Assembly (NCBI GenBank): GCA_018333775.1
Contig: JAGXSO010000074.1
Span: forward strand, 1 to 37,591
Source: Truepera sp.
GTDB lineage: Bacteria > Deinococcota > Deinococci > Deinococcales > Trueperaceae
Reading direction: 5' to 3'
Length of the DNA: 37,591 nucleotides
The translations under genes were made by a program, and so were the position numbers. This document shows, piece after piece, positions 10,791 through 18,715 of this stretch (positions are counted from its first letter, which is position 1; each line of letters starts with the position of its first letter). Below the pieces are notes generated by a model, which ran no database searches, had not been told where the DNA came from, and worked only from the letters and a program-made list of their open reading frames with translations.

Positions 10791-12005
10791 ATGCTTTCAA
10801 CTCAACTGCGCGCAACTGCGCTTGCGGCGCTCTTGGCCGTTTTCATGCTAAGCGCCGCACTCGCCCATAGTCATGGCCATGATCACGACCACGGCCATGA
10901 TCACGACCATCACGGCGTTGTCGGCACGCGCTTACTCGTTTCTGACGCGAACAGCAACGCTGTCTACGTCGTCGATCTAGCCAGCGGCCAGGTCCTTGGC
11001 ACCTTCACCACCCCCGGCCAGGGCAGCCGCATCTACGCCAGCCCTAGCGGGCAGTACGGCTTTGCCATCGATCGGGACGCCAACCGCGTCACGGTTATCC
11101 ACTCCGGCCTGAGCTTGGTCGATCATGGCGACCACGCCGATCTGGTACAGGAGACTCCATATGTGCTGGTCACTATGAACGTCGGGCGGCAACCCACCCA
11201 CCTCTTCGCGCACGGTCATGATATCGCCATCTTCAACGACCAGGACGGAACTATCGCCATCCTGGACGAGCGCTTGCTGGGGCTTACTCTCGACTTCACC
11301 GAGATCGTCACCGCCCAACCCGATCACGGCGCCCTGGCAATTATCGGCGATGTTGTGCTGAGCGGCCATCTGAACCTTGGCCGGGTCGATGCCTACACCC
11401 GCGACGGCAACCTCATAACCAGCTTTGACGGCTGCCCGCGGCTACATGGCAAAGCCGTCTTAGGGCAGGTTGCCGCCTTTGGTTGCAGTGACGGCGTGCT
11501 GCTTGTCGCCCTCGAAAACGGTGAGCTGAGAGCAACCAAGCTCGATAACCCGCCAGGCAGCCCGGAAGGGGCGCGGGTAGGTATGCTGAGCGCTCATTAC
11601 GAAAGCCCCATCATGGTCGGCAACTTCGGCACCGGTTTAGCACTGATCGACCCGGTAGCCCAAACACTAATCACCGTGGCGCTACCCAGCCTTCCGCTAA
11701 CTATTGACTTTGATCATCACGGTGAGCACATCGTGGTGCTAGGTCGCGACGGTGTTTTGTACGTGCTCGAGCGTGACGGCGAAATCAAGGCCAGCCTGGA
11801 GGTGGTCGCGCCGTTTGACCAGAACGCTCCGCGCTCGGCGCTGGCCATCTCGCAGGCAGCTTTCTACGTCAGCAGCCCGGCTACCGGCGAGGTGCTGGAA
11901 CTCCACTTCCACGACGGCAAGCTCGAAGTCGAGCGCCGCCTAAGCCTCCCGGGCGCGCCGGGTCATCTGGCCGTCCTGGCGCTCGAGGGCGGTAAGGTCC
12001 ACTAA
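10791..12005 (+). CDS. aztD: AztD-like periplasmic zinc metallochaperone, beta-propeller
   Basis: Secreted 404-residue protein. A signal peptide (LRATALAALLAVFMLSAALA) is followed at once by a zinc-binding tract of alternating His with Gly/Asp (residues about 26-43). The rest is made of repeating propeller-type blades (RLLVSDANSNAVYVVDLASG, YGFAIDRDANRVTVIHSG, VVLGRDGVLYVLERDG). This architecture, placed before a zinc-binding protein, ATPase and permease, matches AztD, which in Paracoccus passes zinc to the binding protein AztC. The ATG at 10791 has GAGGAG 7 bases upstream; the open frame extends upstream but would run through the promoter. It is probably controlled by the operator at 10745-10766. 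An alternative name would be a YncE-like propeller protein. Confidence 0.78.
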   Translation: MLSTQLRATALAALLAVFMLSAALAHSHGHDHDHGHDHDHHGVVGTRLLVSDANSNAVYVVDLASGQVLGTFTTPGQGSRIYASPSGQYGFAIDRDANRVTVIHSGLSLVDHGDHADLVQETPYVLVTMNVGRQPTHLFAHGHDIAIFNDQDGTIAILDERLLGLTLDFTEIVTAQPDHGALAIIGDVVLSGHLNLGRVDAYTRDGNLITSFDGCPRLHGKAVLGQVAAFGCSDGVLLVALENGELRATKLDNPPGSPEGARVGMLSAHYESPIMVGNFGTGLALIDPVAQTLITVALPSLPLTIDFDHHGEHIVVLGRDGVLYVLERDGEIKASLEVVAPFDQNAPRSALAISQAAFYVSSPATGEVLELHFHDGKLEVERRLSLPGAPGHLAVLALEGGKVH

Positions 12006-12134
12006 GGCTATCAGCCGGTCAGGCCATCAGCTTTACAGCGAATCACACCTTGACCGAAGCGGTATCATCCCCATGAATTGCGTCCGAGGCCGTGACCAGA
12101 TGCCTAAGCTGACTGGCTGAGTGCCTGATAGCCT
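12005..12134. repeat. Long imperfect inverted repeat between aztD and aztC
   Basis: Arms of 27 bases at 12005-12031 and 12108-12134 match at 21 of 27 positions; the outer 10 are perfect (AGGCTATCAG and CTGATAGCCT). The 76-base centre holds no convincing gene. It could fold in the aztD-aztC transcript as a processing or attenuation structure, or be a small non-autonomous mobile element. Confidence 0.55.
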
Positions 12135-12191
12135 AACCGCCTAGGCTTGCTTACACCGAGTTCTGATTGCTAGAAGGAGCACTGTAACTGT

Positions 12192-13064
12192 ATGAAAAGC
12201 TTACTCTGTTGGTTGACACTGGCCGGCCTGAGCCTATCGCTGGCCCAGCCGAACGTGGTGGTGTCGATCTTTCCCTACTTCGACCTAACTCGCCAAGTCG
12301 CGGGGGAGCATGCTAACGTCACGCTCCTGCTCCCGCCGGGCGTCTCGCCTCACACCTTCGACCCCACCCCGCGCGACGTGCGGCGGATCGCCGAGGCCGA
12401 TTTAGTGATCATGAACGGCGGGGACGGCATCGACGGTTGGCTCAGGCGACTCTTTGAAGCCAGCGGCAGCCGCGCCCCGATACTCGATGTCTTTGCGGCC
12501 CTCAATTTCCGCGAGCGGGTAGCCGACCTCTACGGTCCGGAGTTCTATTCGCAGTTCATCAACTCTCACCTGTGGCTCGACGCCCGGCTGATGGCCGAAC
12601 TGCCGCCCCTGATCGCTGCCGCCCTCGCCGAGATCGACCCCGCCCAGGCTGATGTCTACCACGCCAACGCCGAGCGGCTCAGCGCTGAACTGCTGGCGCT
12701 AGACGCCGAACTGCAAACGATGCTGGCCCCGATTAGCGGCGCGGCCTTCGTCCCCTTTCACGATGCCTGGCCGTACTTTGCCATCCGGTACGGCCTTAAC
12801 CTGGTGGTGGAGATCGAGCCCTTCCCCGGCCGCGAACCGACTCCGGCCTACTTGCAGTATGCTCTCGGGTTAATTGAAAAGAGCGGGGCTAAGGCCGTGT
12901 TCAGCGAACGCCAGCTCAACCCGCGACCGGCCGAGGTGGTGGCTGAACAGGCGGGCGTGGCGCTATATGTCATGGATCCCGTCGGCGGCCATCCCGACAC
13001 CGCCAGCTATCAGAATATGATGCGCTTTAACGCTTCGGTGCTGCTAGCTGCCTTAGCCGACTGA
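12192..13064 (+). CDS. aztC: Zinc ABC transporter substrate-binding protein, AztC/ZnuA type
   Basis: Periplasmic zinc-binding protein of the cluster A-I family, 290 residues, with a signal peptide (LLCWLTLAGLSLSLAQ). Likely metal ligands are His54 (SPHTFDP), His126 (NSHLWLD), His190 (PFHDAWPYF) and Asp262 (MDPVGG). The long His-rich flexible loop typical of ZnuA, normally between the first two ligands, is missing, as in AztC, which relies on AztD for loading. The first ATG after AAGGAG (12175-12179) is used, though that spacing is long. The stop overlaps the ATPase start by one base. A manganese preference cannot be fully excluded, but ligand pattern and the neighbouring His-rich chaperone favour zinc. 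Confidence 0.88.
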   Translation: MKSLLCWLTLAGLSLSLAQPNVVVSIFPYFDLTRQVAGEHANVTLLLPPGVSPHTFDPTPRDVRRIAEADLVIMNGGDGIDGWLRRLFEASGSRAPILDVFAALNFRERVADLYGPEFYSQFINSHLWLDARLMAELPPLIAAALAEIDPAQADVYHANAERLSAELLALDAELQTMLAPISGAAFVPFHDAWPYFAIRYGLNLVVEIEPFPGREPTPAYLQYALGLIEKSGAKAVFSERQLNPRPAEVVAEQAGVALYVMDPVGGHPDTASYQNMMRFNASVLLAALAD

Positions 13065-13801
13065 TGATCCCGCCGGTGCTCCACGTCCACCATGTCACGG
13101 TAACCTTTAACGAGGTTGAAGCGCTTGATGATGTCAGCTTTGACCTTGCCGAGGGTGAGTTTCTGGCTATCGTGGGGCCGAACGGCGCGGGCAAATCGAC
13201 CTTGATCAAGGTGGCGCTGGGCCTGATCACCCCCCAACGCGGACATGCTGCCCTGTTCGGTGAGGATGCCGGGCGCCACCCTGAGCGGATCGGTTACGTG
13301 CCGCAGCTCAAGACCTTCGACCGCAGCTTCCCGGCCACCGCGCTCGAGCTGGTCGTCTCCGGCCTCCGCCGGGTCTGGCCCGGGCGCCTTAGGCCCCACG
13401 AGCGGGACTCTGCCCTGCGCACGCTCGAGCAGGTTGGGGCTATGCACCTCGCCAAGCGGACGCTGTCCCGGCTCTCAGGGGGCGAGCTACAACGCGCCTT
13501 CCTAGCTAGGGCGCTGGTTAGGCGGCCCAGCCTGGTGCTGCTCGATGAGCCGGCCACCGGGGTAGACTTTTTAGCCGAACACGACCTTTATGATCTGCTC
13601 GAGCGCTACCAGACCGAGACCGGCGCCACCGTGGCGATGATCACTCACGACCTGTCGGCGGCCCGCTACCACGCCACCAAGGTAGCAGTGCTAAACCGCC
13701 GGCTTCATGGTTTTGGCCCACCGGACGAAGTACTGTGCGAGTCTTGTCTCAAAGAGGCGTATGGCCACCTCGGCCACGCTCACGGGGTGATCGTGTTGTG
13801 A
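13064..13801 (+). CDS. aztA: Zinc ABC transporter ATP-binding protein, AztA/ZnuC type
   Basis: Cytoplasmic ATPase that powers zinc import, 245 residues. Walker A is GPNGAGKST (residues 38-46), the Q-loop is in YVPQLKTFDRSFPATALE, the signature is RLSGGELQRAFLARAL, Walker B is LVLLDEPATGVD, and the switch His is in MITHDLS. The Q-loop wording (PQ-x5-R-FP-T-x-x-E) is typical of metal importers of the ZnuC/MntB type. It overlaps aztC by one base and the permease by four (GTGA). Confidence 0.93.
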   Translation: MIPPVLHVHHVTVTFNEVEALDDVSFDLAEGEFLAIVGPNGAGKSTLIKVALGLITPQRGHAALFGEDAGRHPERIGYVPQLKTFDRSFPATALELVVSGLRRVWPGRLRPHERDSALRTLEQVGAMHLAKRTLSRLSGGELQRAFLARALVRRPSLVLLDEPATGVDFLAEHDLYDLLERYQTETGATVAMITHDLSAARYHATKVAVLNRRLHGFGPPDEVLCESCLKEAYGHLGHAHGVIVL

Positions 13802-14610
13802 TTGAGGGCTTAGCGGAGATTCTGACCTTCCCCTTCATGCAGCGGGCCATAATCGCCGGGCTGCTAGTCGCGCTGATGGCCGGACTGCTGGGAGTGTTTA
13901 TCGTGCAGCGCGGCCTGTCGTTTCTAGGTCACGGCCTGGCGCACGCGGCCTTCGGTGGCGCCGCGCTCGGTTTGTTGATCGGCGTGAGTCAGCCGCTCTG
14001 GGTAGCGCTGGTGTTCACACTGGCCGCCGCGCTCGGCATCGCTTTCGTACACGACCGCACCCGCCTGAGCGGCGATACCGCCGTCGGCATCTTCACTGCC
14101 GTCTCAGTAGCGCTCGGCGTGCTGTTCATCGGCCTGCGGCGCGACTACGGGGTAGACGTGTGGAGCCTGTTATTCGGTTCGATCCTGGGCATAGGCGCCC
14201 AGGAGCTAATCATCATCGCCAGTGTCACGATACTAACTCTGCTAGTGCTGGCGCCCATATGGAGCCGCCTAGCGTATGCCACTTTTGATAACGAGCTGGC
14301 CCAGACCGATGGCGTTAGGGTGCGGCTGCTGGAGTATGTGCTCTTTGCGCTGGCCGCAGTAGCCATCGTAGCCAGCGTTAGTGTGATCGGCGTGGTGCTG
14401 ATCGCTGCCTATATCGTGATCCCCGCCGCCACAGCGCGGCTGCTGTCGCGCTCACTCTTCCGCATGACCGCCCTCAGTATCGCCATTGGGCTCTTTAGCA
14501 CCGTGGTGGGGCTTTTGGGCTCCTTCCTGCTAGACGTGCCGAGCGGCAGCACCATCATCCTCACCCAAGCAGCGCTGTTTTTGCTGGCGGCGGTCCTGTC
14601 TCCTCGGTGA
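13798..14610 (+). CDS. aztB: Zinc ABC transporter permease, AztB/ZnuB type
   Basis: Inner-membrane permease of the ABC-3 family, 270 residues with seven to nine hydrophobic segments. Typical features are the start FPFMQRAIIAGLLVALMAGLLGVFIVQRGLSFLGHGLAHAAF region, the LSGDTAVGIFTAVSVALGVLF segment, and SVIGVVLIAAYIVIPAATARLL. The GTG at 13798, in a GTGA overlap with the ATPase stop, is the best start; the frame is open 21 codons upstream within the ATPase gene. It completes the zinc operon. No U-rich terminator is obvious after it. Confidence 0.92.
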   Translation: MIEGLAEILTFPFMQRAIIAGLLVALMAGLLGVFIVQRGLSFLGHGLAHAAFGGAALGLLIGVSQPLWVALVFTLAAALGIAFVHDRTRLSGDTAVGIFTAVSVALGVLFIGLRRDYGVDVWSLLFGSILGIGAQELIIIASVTILTLLVLAPIWSRLAYATFDNELAQTDGVRVRLLEYVLFALAAVAIVASVSVIGVVLIAAYIVIPAATARLLSRSLFRMTALSIAIGLFSTVVGLLGSFLLDVPSGSTIILTQAALFLLAAVLSPR

Positions 14611-14761
14611 GACTTTTTTGTCAACGCCTACCTGCTGCTGCAACCTGTCAGCGGCAGAAGAGCCCTGGCCGATACGGCTAGAACCCAACTGGTTCCGCTA
14701 AAGGCCGAGATAGTTGCCTGGCGACCTGTGGCGGCGCCATCGCCTGCTGACCAAGGCGGCA

Positions 14762-14767
14762 TATAAT
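14762..14767 (+). promoter_or_regulatory. Perfect -10 box (TATAAT) of a leaderless MFS gene
   Basis: A consensus TATAAT ends 6 bases before an in-frame GTG (14774) at which the MFS homology begins. This places the transcription start on or next to the start codon. No matching -35 was found. Confidence 0.5.
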
Positions 14768-14773
14768 CGTGGC

Positions 14774-16024
14774 GTGACCGCCCTGCCGCCCGGAGAACCC
14801 CGCCGCTCGCAACGACTCGCCATCTGGGAAGGGATGCTGGGCATCCTGTTCTTTAACTGGAGCACCGGCATGGTCATGATCGGCTATGCGCTCTGGCTCG
14901 GCGCGCCTCCGGCGGCGCTGGCGATTCTGGGCGTGCTGCCGATGATAGGTCAGCTAGCCGCCCCACTGGCGCTGTTTTTTCACGGTAGCCGCAAGCGCTT
15001 GATTGTCACGCTCTTCATCCTGGGGCGCGGGATGTTAGGGCTAGCCTTGCTCTTACCCTGGCTGCCAGAGCCGCTGCGCGTCCCCGGCCTGCTGCTAATA
15101 GCAGTTTCAGCGCTGCTCACTATGGGGCCGGTCAGCGTGCTGTGGACCAGCTGGATGGCCGATCTGGTCCCTGAAAAGGAGCGGGGCCGCTACTTTGGCC
15201 TGCGCAACGGCGTGTTGGGCCTAATGGGCACGCTGGGCAATCTGGCTGCCGGTGGTTTGATCGATAGCGTAGGCCGACCCGAGGGGTTCTTATTGGTGCT
15301 GGGGCTGGCGGTGGTAGTGGGAATAAGCTCCACTTTCATCCTGAGGCGCCAGTTTGAGCCTCCGTCAGCCAGCATAGCGCCGAGCCGAGCCGAGCTTTGG
15401 CAACCCCTAGCCGACCGCAAGTTTCGCGGTTATCTGGGCTTCGTGGCCCTCTTTATGGGCGCGGTAAGCGTGGGTGGGCCGTTTGTGTTTCCGCTATTTT
15501 TAGATTACGCCCGGATGACTTTTACCCAGGTAGGGCTCTGGACCTTAATTGCAGCGTCTTGTGGACTGGTACTAGGCCCCTTGTTAGGCCGACTAGCTGA
15601 TCGTATCGGGCACTGGCAGGTCCTGTTGTTTAGTAGCGGGGTAGCTGCGCTAGTGCTGCCACCACTGTGGCTGGCGGGCGGACCAGGGCAGCTTCAGACC
15701 ATCTGGCTGGCGGCAGTCGGCGACGCTCTCGCCTGGGGCGGCATCGGCACCGCCCTGGTCAATGTAGCCCTGCACAGCGCACCGCCAGAAAAGCGCAGCC
15801 TTTACCTAGCCTGGTTCTGGATGACCTTTGCGGTAGGGAGCGTGCTGGGCGCGCTGCTAGGCGGGATCTTGGGTAGCTTGCAGCTCCAGCTCTTCCCTAC
15901 CGCCTACCACCTGCCCATCGCAGCCTCGATGCTGGTGCGGGTAGTGGCGGTGGTCTATCTGTGGCAGCGCATTAAACGCAACAATAAGCGCTCAGCTCTC
16001 ACAGTGGCAAGCGCTGAGCGCTGA
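14774..16024 (+). CDS. Major facilitator superfamily transporter
   Basis: 416-residue membrane protein with about twelve hydrophobic segments. The loop between segments 2 and 3 has GSRKRLIVTLF and, after segment 4, DLVPEKERGRYFGLRNGVLGLMGTLGNLAAG, the form seen in MFS drug or sugar permease relatives; the second half has GPLLGRLADRIGH. The GTG at 14774 is preferred over an earlier ATG-like start because of the TATAAT box and the lack of conserved residues before it. The last codons overlap a 10-bp hairpin. Substrate unknown; it stands alone. Confidence 0.82.
   Translation: MTALPPGEPRRSQRLAIWEGMLGILFFNWSTGMVMIGYALWLGAPPAALAILGVLPMIGQLAAPLALFFHGSRKRLIVTLFILGRGMLGLALLLPWLPEPLRVPGLLLIAVSALLTMGPVSVLWTSWMADLVPEKERGRYFGLRNGVLGLMGTLGNLAAGGLIDSVGRPEGFLLVLGLAVVVGISSTFILRRQFEPPSASIAPSRAELWQPLADRKFRGYLGFVALFMGAVSVGGPFVFPLFLDYARMTFTQVGLWTLIAASCGLVLGPLLGRLADRIGHWQVLLFSSGVAALVLPPLWLAGGPGQLQTIWLAAVGDALAWGGIGTALVNVALHSAPPEKRSLYLAWFWMTFAVGSVLGALLGGILGSLQLQLFPTAYHLPIAASMLVRVVAVVYLWQRIKRNNKRSALTVASAER
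15987..16022 (+). terminator. Hairpin across the MFS stop codon
   Basis: AGCGCTCAGC (15987-15996) pairs perfectly with GCTGAGCGCT (16013-16022), with a 16-base loop. No U tract follows, so it is a weak or factor-dependent terminator candidate or a transcript-end stabiliser. Confidence 0.35.
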
Positions 16025-16026
16025 TA

Positions 16027-16102
16027 GCAGGTATCATCTGGTTTGAGCTGGTGTCAGCCTGCGAATCGTTCTCCAGGGCGCCTTTGCAGAGATGATACCT
16101 GC
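16027..16102. repeat. 13-bp perfect inverted repeat between convergent genes
   Basis: GCAGGTATCATCT (16027-16039) and AGATGATACCTGC (16090-16102) are perfect reverse complements 50 bases apart. They lie between the MFS gene and the convergent binding-protein gene. A bidirectional termination signal or small repeat element is possible. Confidence 0.55.
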
Positions 16103-16150
16103 GCTAAGGCGACTCAGTATTTGTGAAAACCGCTGTGAGAGGGCTGTTAG

Positions 16151-16891
16151 CTATTCAGCAGCAAACCACTTGGCAACCAGTGCAGCCAGCGTGCCATCAG
16201 CCTTGACCATCGCCAGGCCGGCATTGATGGCGTCCACTAGCTCATCGCCTTGGCGGAAAACAAAGCCGAGCGGATCGTCCCCAAAAACTCCGGTAACGGT
16301 GATGGCTACCTGTCCGGCATACTGCTGCACGAAGGCCTCGGCGGCGGTGTTATCGATTACCACACCGTCCACATCACCATTTACCAGCGCCAGCATGGCG
16401 GCACCGAAGGTATCGTAGAGGCGCACCCGGTCGCGCCCAAAGAGCTCTTCAGCTAGCTGCGCGTTGGTAGTGCCGGTCTGTGAGCCCAGCAGGAAGTCGC
16501 CGGTCTTGAAGTCTTCTAGGGCCAGGCCTTCGTCTTCGACGCGCACAGCGATCGCCTGAGTGACGATATGGTAGGGATCGCTGAAGTCGAAGACCTGCTG
16601 ACGCGCTTCAGTAATCGACACGCCCGAAGCCACCAGGTCGAAGTCACCGGCTTCAAGCGCTGCAAAGATGCCGTCCCACAAAGTGTTCCTGAACTGAGCA
16701 ACGCAATTTATCCGCTCGCAGATGGCGTTGACTAGGTCAATGTCAAAGCCGACAATAGCGCCCGTCTCATCCACGGACTGAAATGGCGGATAGGTGGCGT
16801 CGGTACCAACTACCAGGACGCGGCCACCAAGATCGTAGGCCGCCGCCAAGGAGAGAGAAAGGGCAAACAACAGGGCCAACAGTTGCTTCAT
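16151..16891 (-). CDS. Amino-acid-type ABC transporter substrate-binding protein
   Basis: Secreted polar amino acid binding protein of the HisJ/GlnH family, 246 residues. It has a signal peptide (LLALLFALSLSLAAA), the family start VLVVGTDATYPPFQSVDE, the GFDIDLVNAICER motif, and DFDLVASGVSITEARQQVFDFSDPY. GGGAGA precedes the ATG and a TAAACT box lies further upstream. No permease or ATPase is next to it, so it is an orphan in this window. The exact ligand is not evident; the SITxxRxxxFDFSxPY arginine typical of amino acid carboxylate binding is present. Confidence 0.87.
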   Translation of the reverse strand: MKQLLALLFALSLSLAAAYDLGGRVLVVGTDATYPPFQSVDETGAIVGFDIDLVNAICERINCVAQFRNTLWDGIFAALEAGDFDLVASGVSITEARQQVFDFSDPYHIVTQAIAVRVEDEGLALEDFKTGDFLLGSQTGTTNAQLAEELFGRDRVRLYDTFGAAMLALVNGDVDGVVIDNTAAEAFVQQYAGQVAITVTGVFGDDPLGFVFRQGDELVDAINAGLAMVKADGTLAALVAKWFAAE

Positions 16892-16940
16892 AGATAATCT
16901 CCCGAGTGAAAGTTTATCACCTCAGCAGGATACCCCACTT

Positions 16941-16970
16941 TTGGCACCGACGTCCAATCCTCGCTACAAT
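16941..16970 (+). promoter_or_regulatory. Promoter of the DJ-1/PfpI gene
   Basis: TTGGCA (16941-16946), 18 bases, TACAAT (16965-16970), followed by GGAGGAG (16977-16983) and the ATG at 16987. This is one of the few genes here with a full promoter and a strong ribosome site, which sets the start. Confidence 0.6.
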
Positions 16971-16986
16971 AGCGGTGGAGGAGATC

Positions 16987-17484
16987 ATGCAGCTAGGGAT
17001 ACTGATTGAGGACCTTTTTGACGAGCAAGAGTTCATCTACCCCTTCTACCGCCTGCAGGAAGCGGGCTTTACTCCGCTGGTAATCGGCCCCGAAGCCAGG
17101 CGCTATCGCTCCAAGGTCGGCTTCGAGGTCAAGGCTGAGGTGGCCGCAACCGATATCGAGAGCGACGCTTTGGCCGGGCTGATCATCCCCGGCGGCTACG
17201 CGCCAGACCGGATCCGCCGCCATCCGGCGATGTTGGGCCTGGTGCGCGGCTTCAACGACGCGCAAAAGCCGATCGGTGCCATCTGCCACGCCAGTTGGGT
17301 GATCATCAGCGCCAAGATAGTTAAAGGCCGCCACGTCACCGGTCATCCCTCGACGCGCGACGATTTGGAGAACGCCGGCGCCCTGTACCAGACCGCTCGA
17401 GTAGTAACTGATGGCAGGCTGGTCACCGCCCAGCACTACCGGGATCTGCCTGGGTTCATGACCGCGTTCTTGGCGCTTTTTTAA
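16987..17484 (+). CDS. DJ-1/PfpI family protein
   Basis: 165-residue protein of the DJ-1/PfpI superfamily (glyoxalase III, deglycase or stress protease-like proteins). The nucleophile elbow is AICHASWVIISA with the Cys-His pair, preceded by LIIPGGYAPDRIRR. An acidic residue early in the sequence (EDLFDEQEF) is where the family Glu sits. The ATG at 16987 follows GGAGGAG and matches the family start; the frame is open 27 codons upstream without homology. The last 29 bases overlap the convergent GT4 gene. The reaction cannot be specified. Confidence 0.85.
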   Translation: MQLGILIEDLFDEQEFIYPFYRLQEAGFTPLVIGPEARRYRSKVGFEVKAEVAATDIESDALAGLIIPGGYAPDRIRRHPAMLGLVRGFNDAQKPIGAICHASWVIISAKIVKGRHVTGHPSTRDDLENAGALYQTARVVTDGRLVTAQHYRDLPGFMTAFLALF

Positions 17485-18604
17485 CTGCAAATTCGCTCAG
17501 TACCTGCCGGTAGTGCGCTGCGAGCGCCTGGGCTCGAGCCTCAACGGCAAAGGCTTGGGCCGTTTCCTTGGCTCCTCGCCGCAAGGCGGCGCGATCTACT
17601 GCCAACAGCGAGAGGATCGCCGTACTTAGCGCCATAGCGTTGGCCTCACTAGTCAGCCCGTTGACGCCGGGCGTGATCAGCTCATCAGCGGCTGCCGAGC
17701 GCGCCGCCACGATCGGCAGCCCGGCGGCTAGGGCCTCAAGGAAGGTCATCGGCTGAACCTCGGTAATCGATGCCGTCACAAACAGCTCTGCCGCCGTCAG
17801 GTAGATGGGCACCTGGGCATGGGCCACCGCGCCGACCCAGTGGACCTGGGGACGCACCCGCGCCGACAGCGACTTCTTGAGCGGGCCGTCGCCGACTAGC
17901 AACAGGTGCAGCTCGGGCCGCACTAACCGCGCCTGCTCAAAGGCGTCCAGTAACACCCCCAGATTTTTCTCCTCGCCGATCCGGCCCACATAGATCAGCA
18001 GCGGATGATCCTCGGCAATCCCGAAGCGAGCCCGCACCCCACCGGCTTCAAGCCCGGCAAAGGCGCTAAGCTCGACCGGATTGGGCATCAGGGTAATGGG
18101 GCCCTGATAGCCGTAGCTCCGCAGCACGTCGATCATGGCCTGCCCTGGCGCCAGCACCGCATCGGCCCGCTGGGCGAAGGCCTTAACGTGCCGCTTGACC
18201 GCCCAGCGCGTCAGCCCTGGCGGGGTCGGGGCGTAGTGGACATAGGTGTGGTATTGGGTATGGGCGGTAAACACCAGCGGCACCCGCAACCGCCGGGACC
18301 ACAGAGCGGCGATACGCCCCGCTACGAAGGGGTGCATGGTGTGGACGATATCGAGGTTGTGAATGGGGAGGCTGTTGCTGTGGGTAGGGCCGAGCGGCAG
18401 CAGCACCGGATAGTCGGGAGGCATGCCGCGCGTTAGGCTAGGCAGCCTAATCACGCCAGCCTCCGGAGCCGCCTTCGGATAAGCCGGAGCGAAGATGCGC
18501 ACCTCGTAACCGAGTTGGCGCAGGCCGCGAGCAAAGAGCTGAGTCGAAGTCGCAACCCCGTTGCGCGAGGGCGGGTAGGTGGCAGTAACGATGCCGATGC
18601 GCAT
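17456..18604 (-). CDS. GT4 family glycosyltransferase
   Basis: Cytoplasmic or membrane-associated GT-B retaining glycosyltransferase, 382 residues. The acceptor half has TATYPPSRNGVATSTQLFARGL; the donor half has YVGRIGEEKNLGVLLDAF and the E-x7-E motif EVQPMTFLE followed by ALAAGLPIVAARSAA. The overall pattern is closest to diacylglycerol glucosyl- or mannosyltransferases, which make membrane glycolipids, an abundant lipid class in Deinococcota; that substrate is inferred. The ATG at 18604 begins the family homology. A TACACT box 10 bases upstream suggests a very short leader. The AroE-like gene is divergent. Confidence 0.85.
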   Translation of the reverse strand: MRIGIVTATYPPSRNGVATSTQLFARGLRQLGYEVRIFAPAYPKAAPEAGVIRLPSLTRGMPPDYPVLLPLGPTHSNSLPIHNLDIVHTMHPFVAGRIAALWSRRLRVPLVFTAHTQYHTYVHYAPTPPGLTRWAVKRHVKAFAQRADAVLAPGQAMIDVLRSYGYQGPITLMPNPVELSAFAGLEAGGVRARFGIAEDHPLLIYVGRIGEEKNLGVLLDAFEQARLVRPELHLLLVGDGPLKKSLSARVRPQVHWVGAVAHAQVPIYLTAAELFVTASITEVQPMTFLEALAAGLPIVAARSAAADELITPGVNGLTSEANAMALSTAILSLLAVDRAALRRGAKETAQAFAVEARAQALAAHYRQVLSEFAVKKAPRTRS

Positions 18605-18682
18605 GATGCAGCTTAGTGTACAGTACTCCGCTTTCCCACATCCCACTGCCCGTTGCCGAGCCGAAATGCTCCACCTGGGCGC

Positions 18683-18711
18683 ACAGTATACTAAACATAA
18701 CAGTATACTAA
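18683..18711. promoter_or_regulatory. Twin AGTATACT palindromes with leaderless promoter
   Basis: ACAGTATACTAA occurs twice (18683-18694 and 18700-18711), 17 bases apart, each containing the palindrome AGTATACT. The second includes TATACT (18704-18709), a -10 box 6 bases before the GTG at 18716. The duplicate could be an operator half, or the divergent -10 toward the glycosyltransferase. Confidence 0.55.
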
Positions 18712-18715
18712 CAGA

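Noticed and set aside
12073..12120. 15-residue frame with TATCAT just upstream, between aztD and aztC
   Set aside because: Only 4 bases separate the box from the ATG and the frame lies within the inverted-repeat element; too weak to call a gene or leader.
14611..14773. Gap before the MFS gene considered for a tRNA or small RNA
   Set aside because: No cloverleaf or conserved tRNA arms could be found; only the TATAAT box is supported.
18005..18436. 143-codon open frame on the + strand
   Set aside because: Antisense to the donor half of the GT4 glycosyltransferase and lacking any motif.
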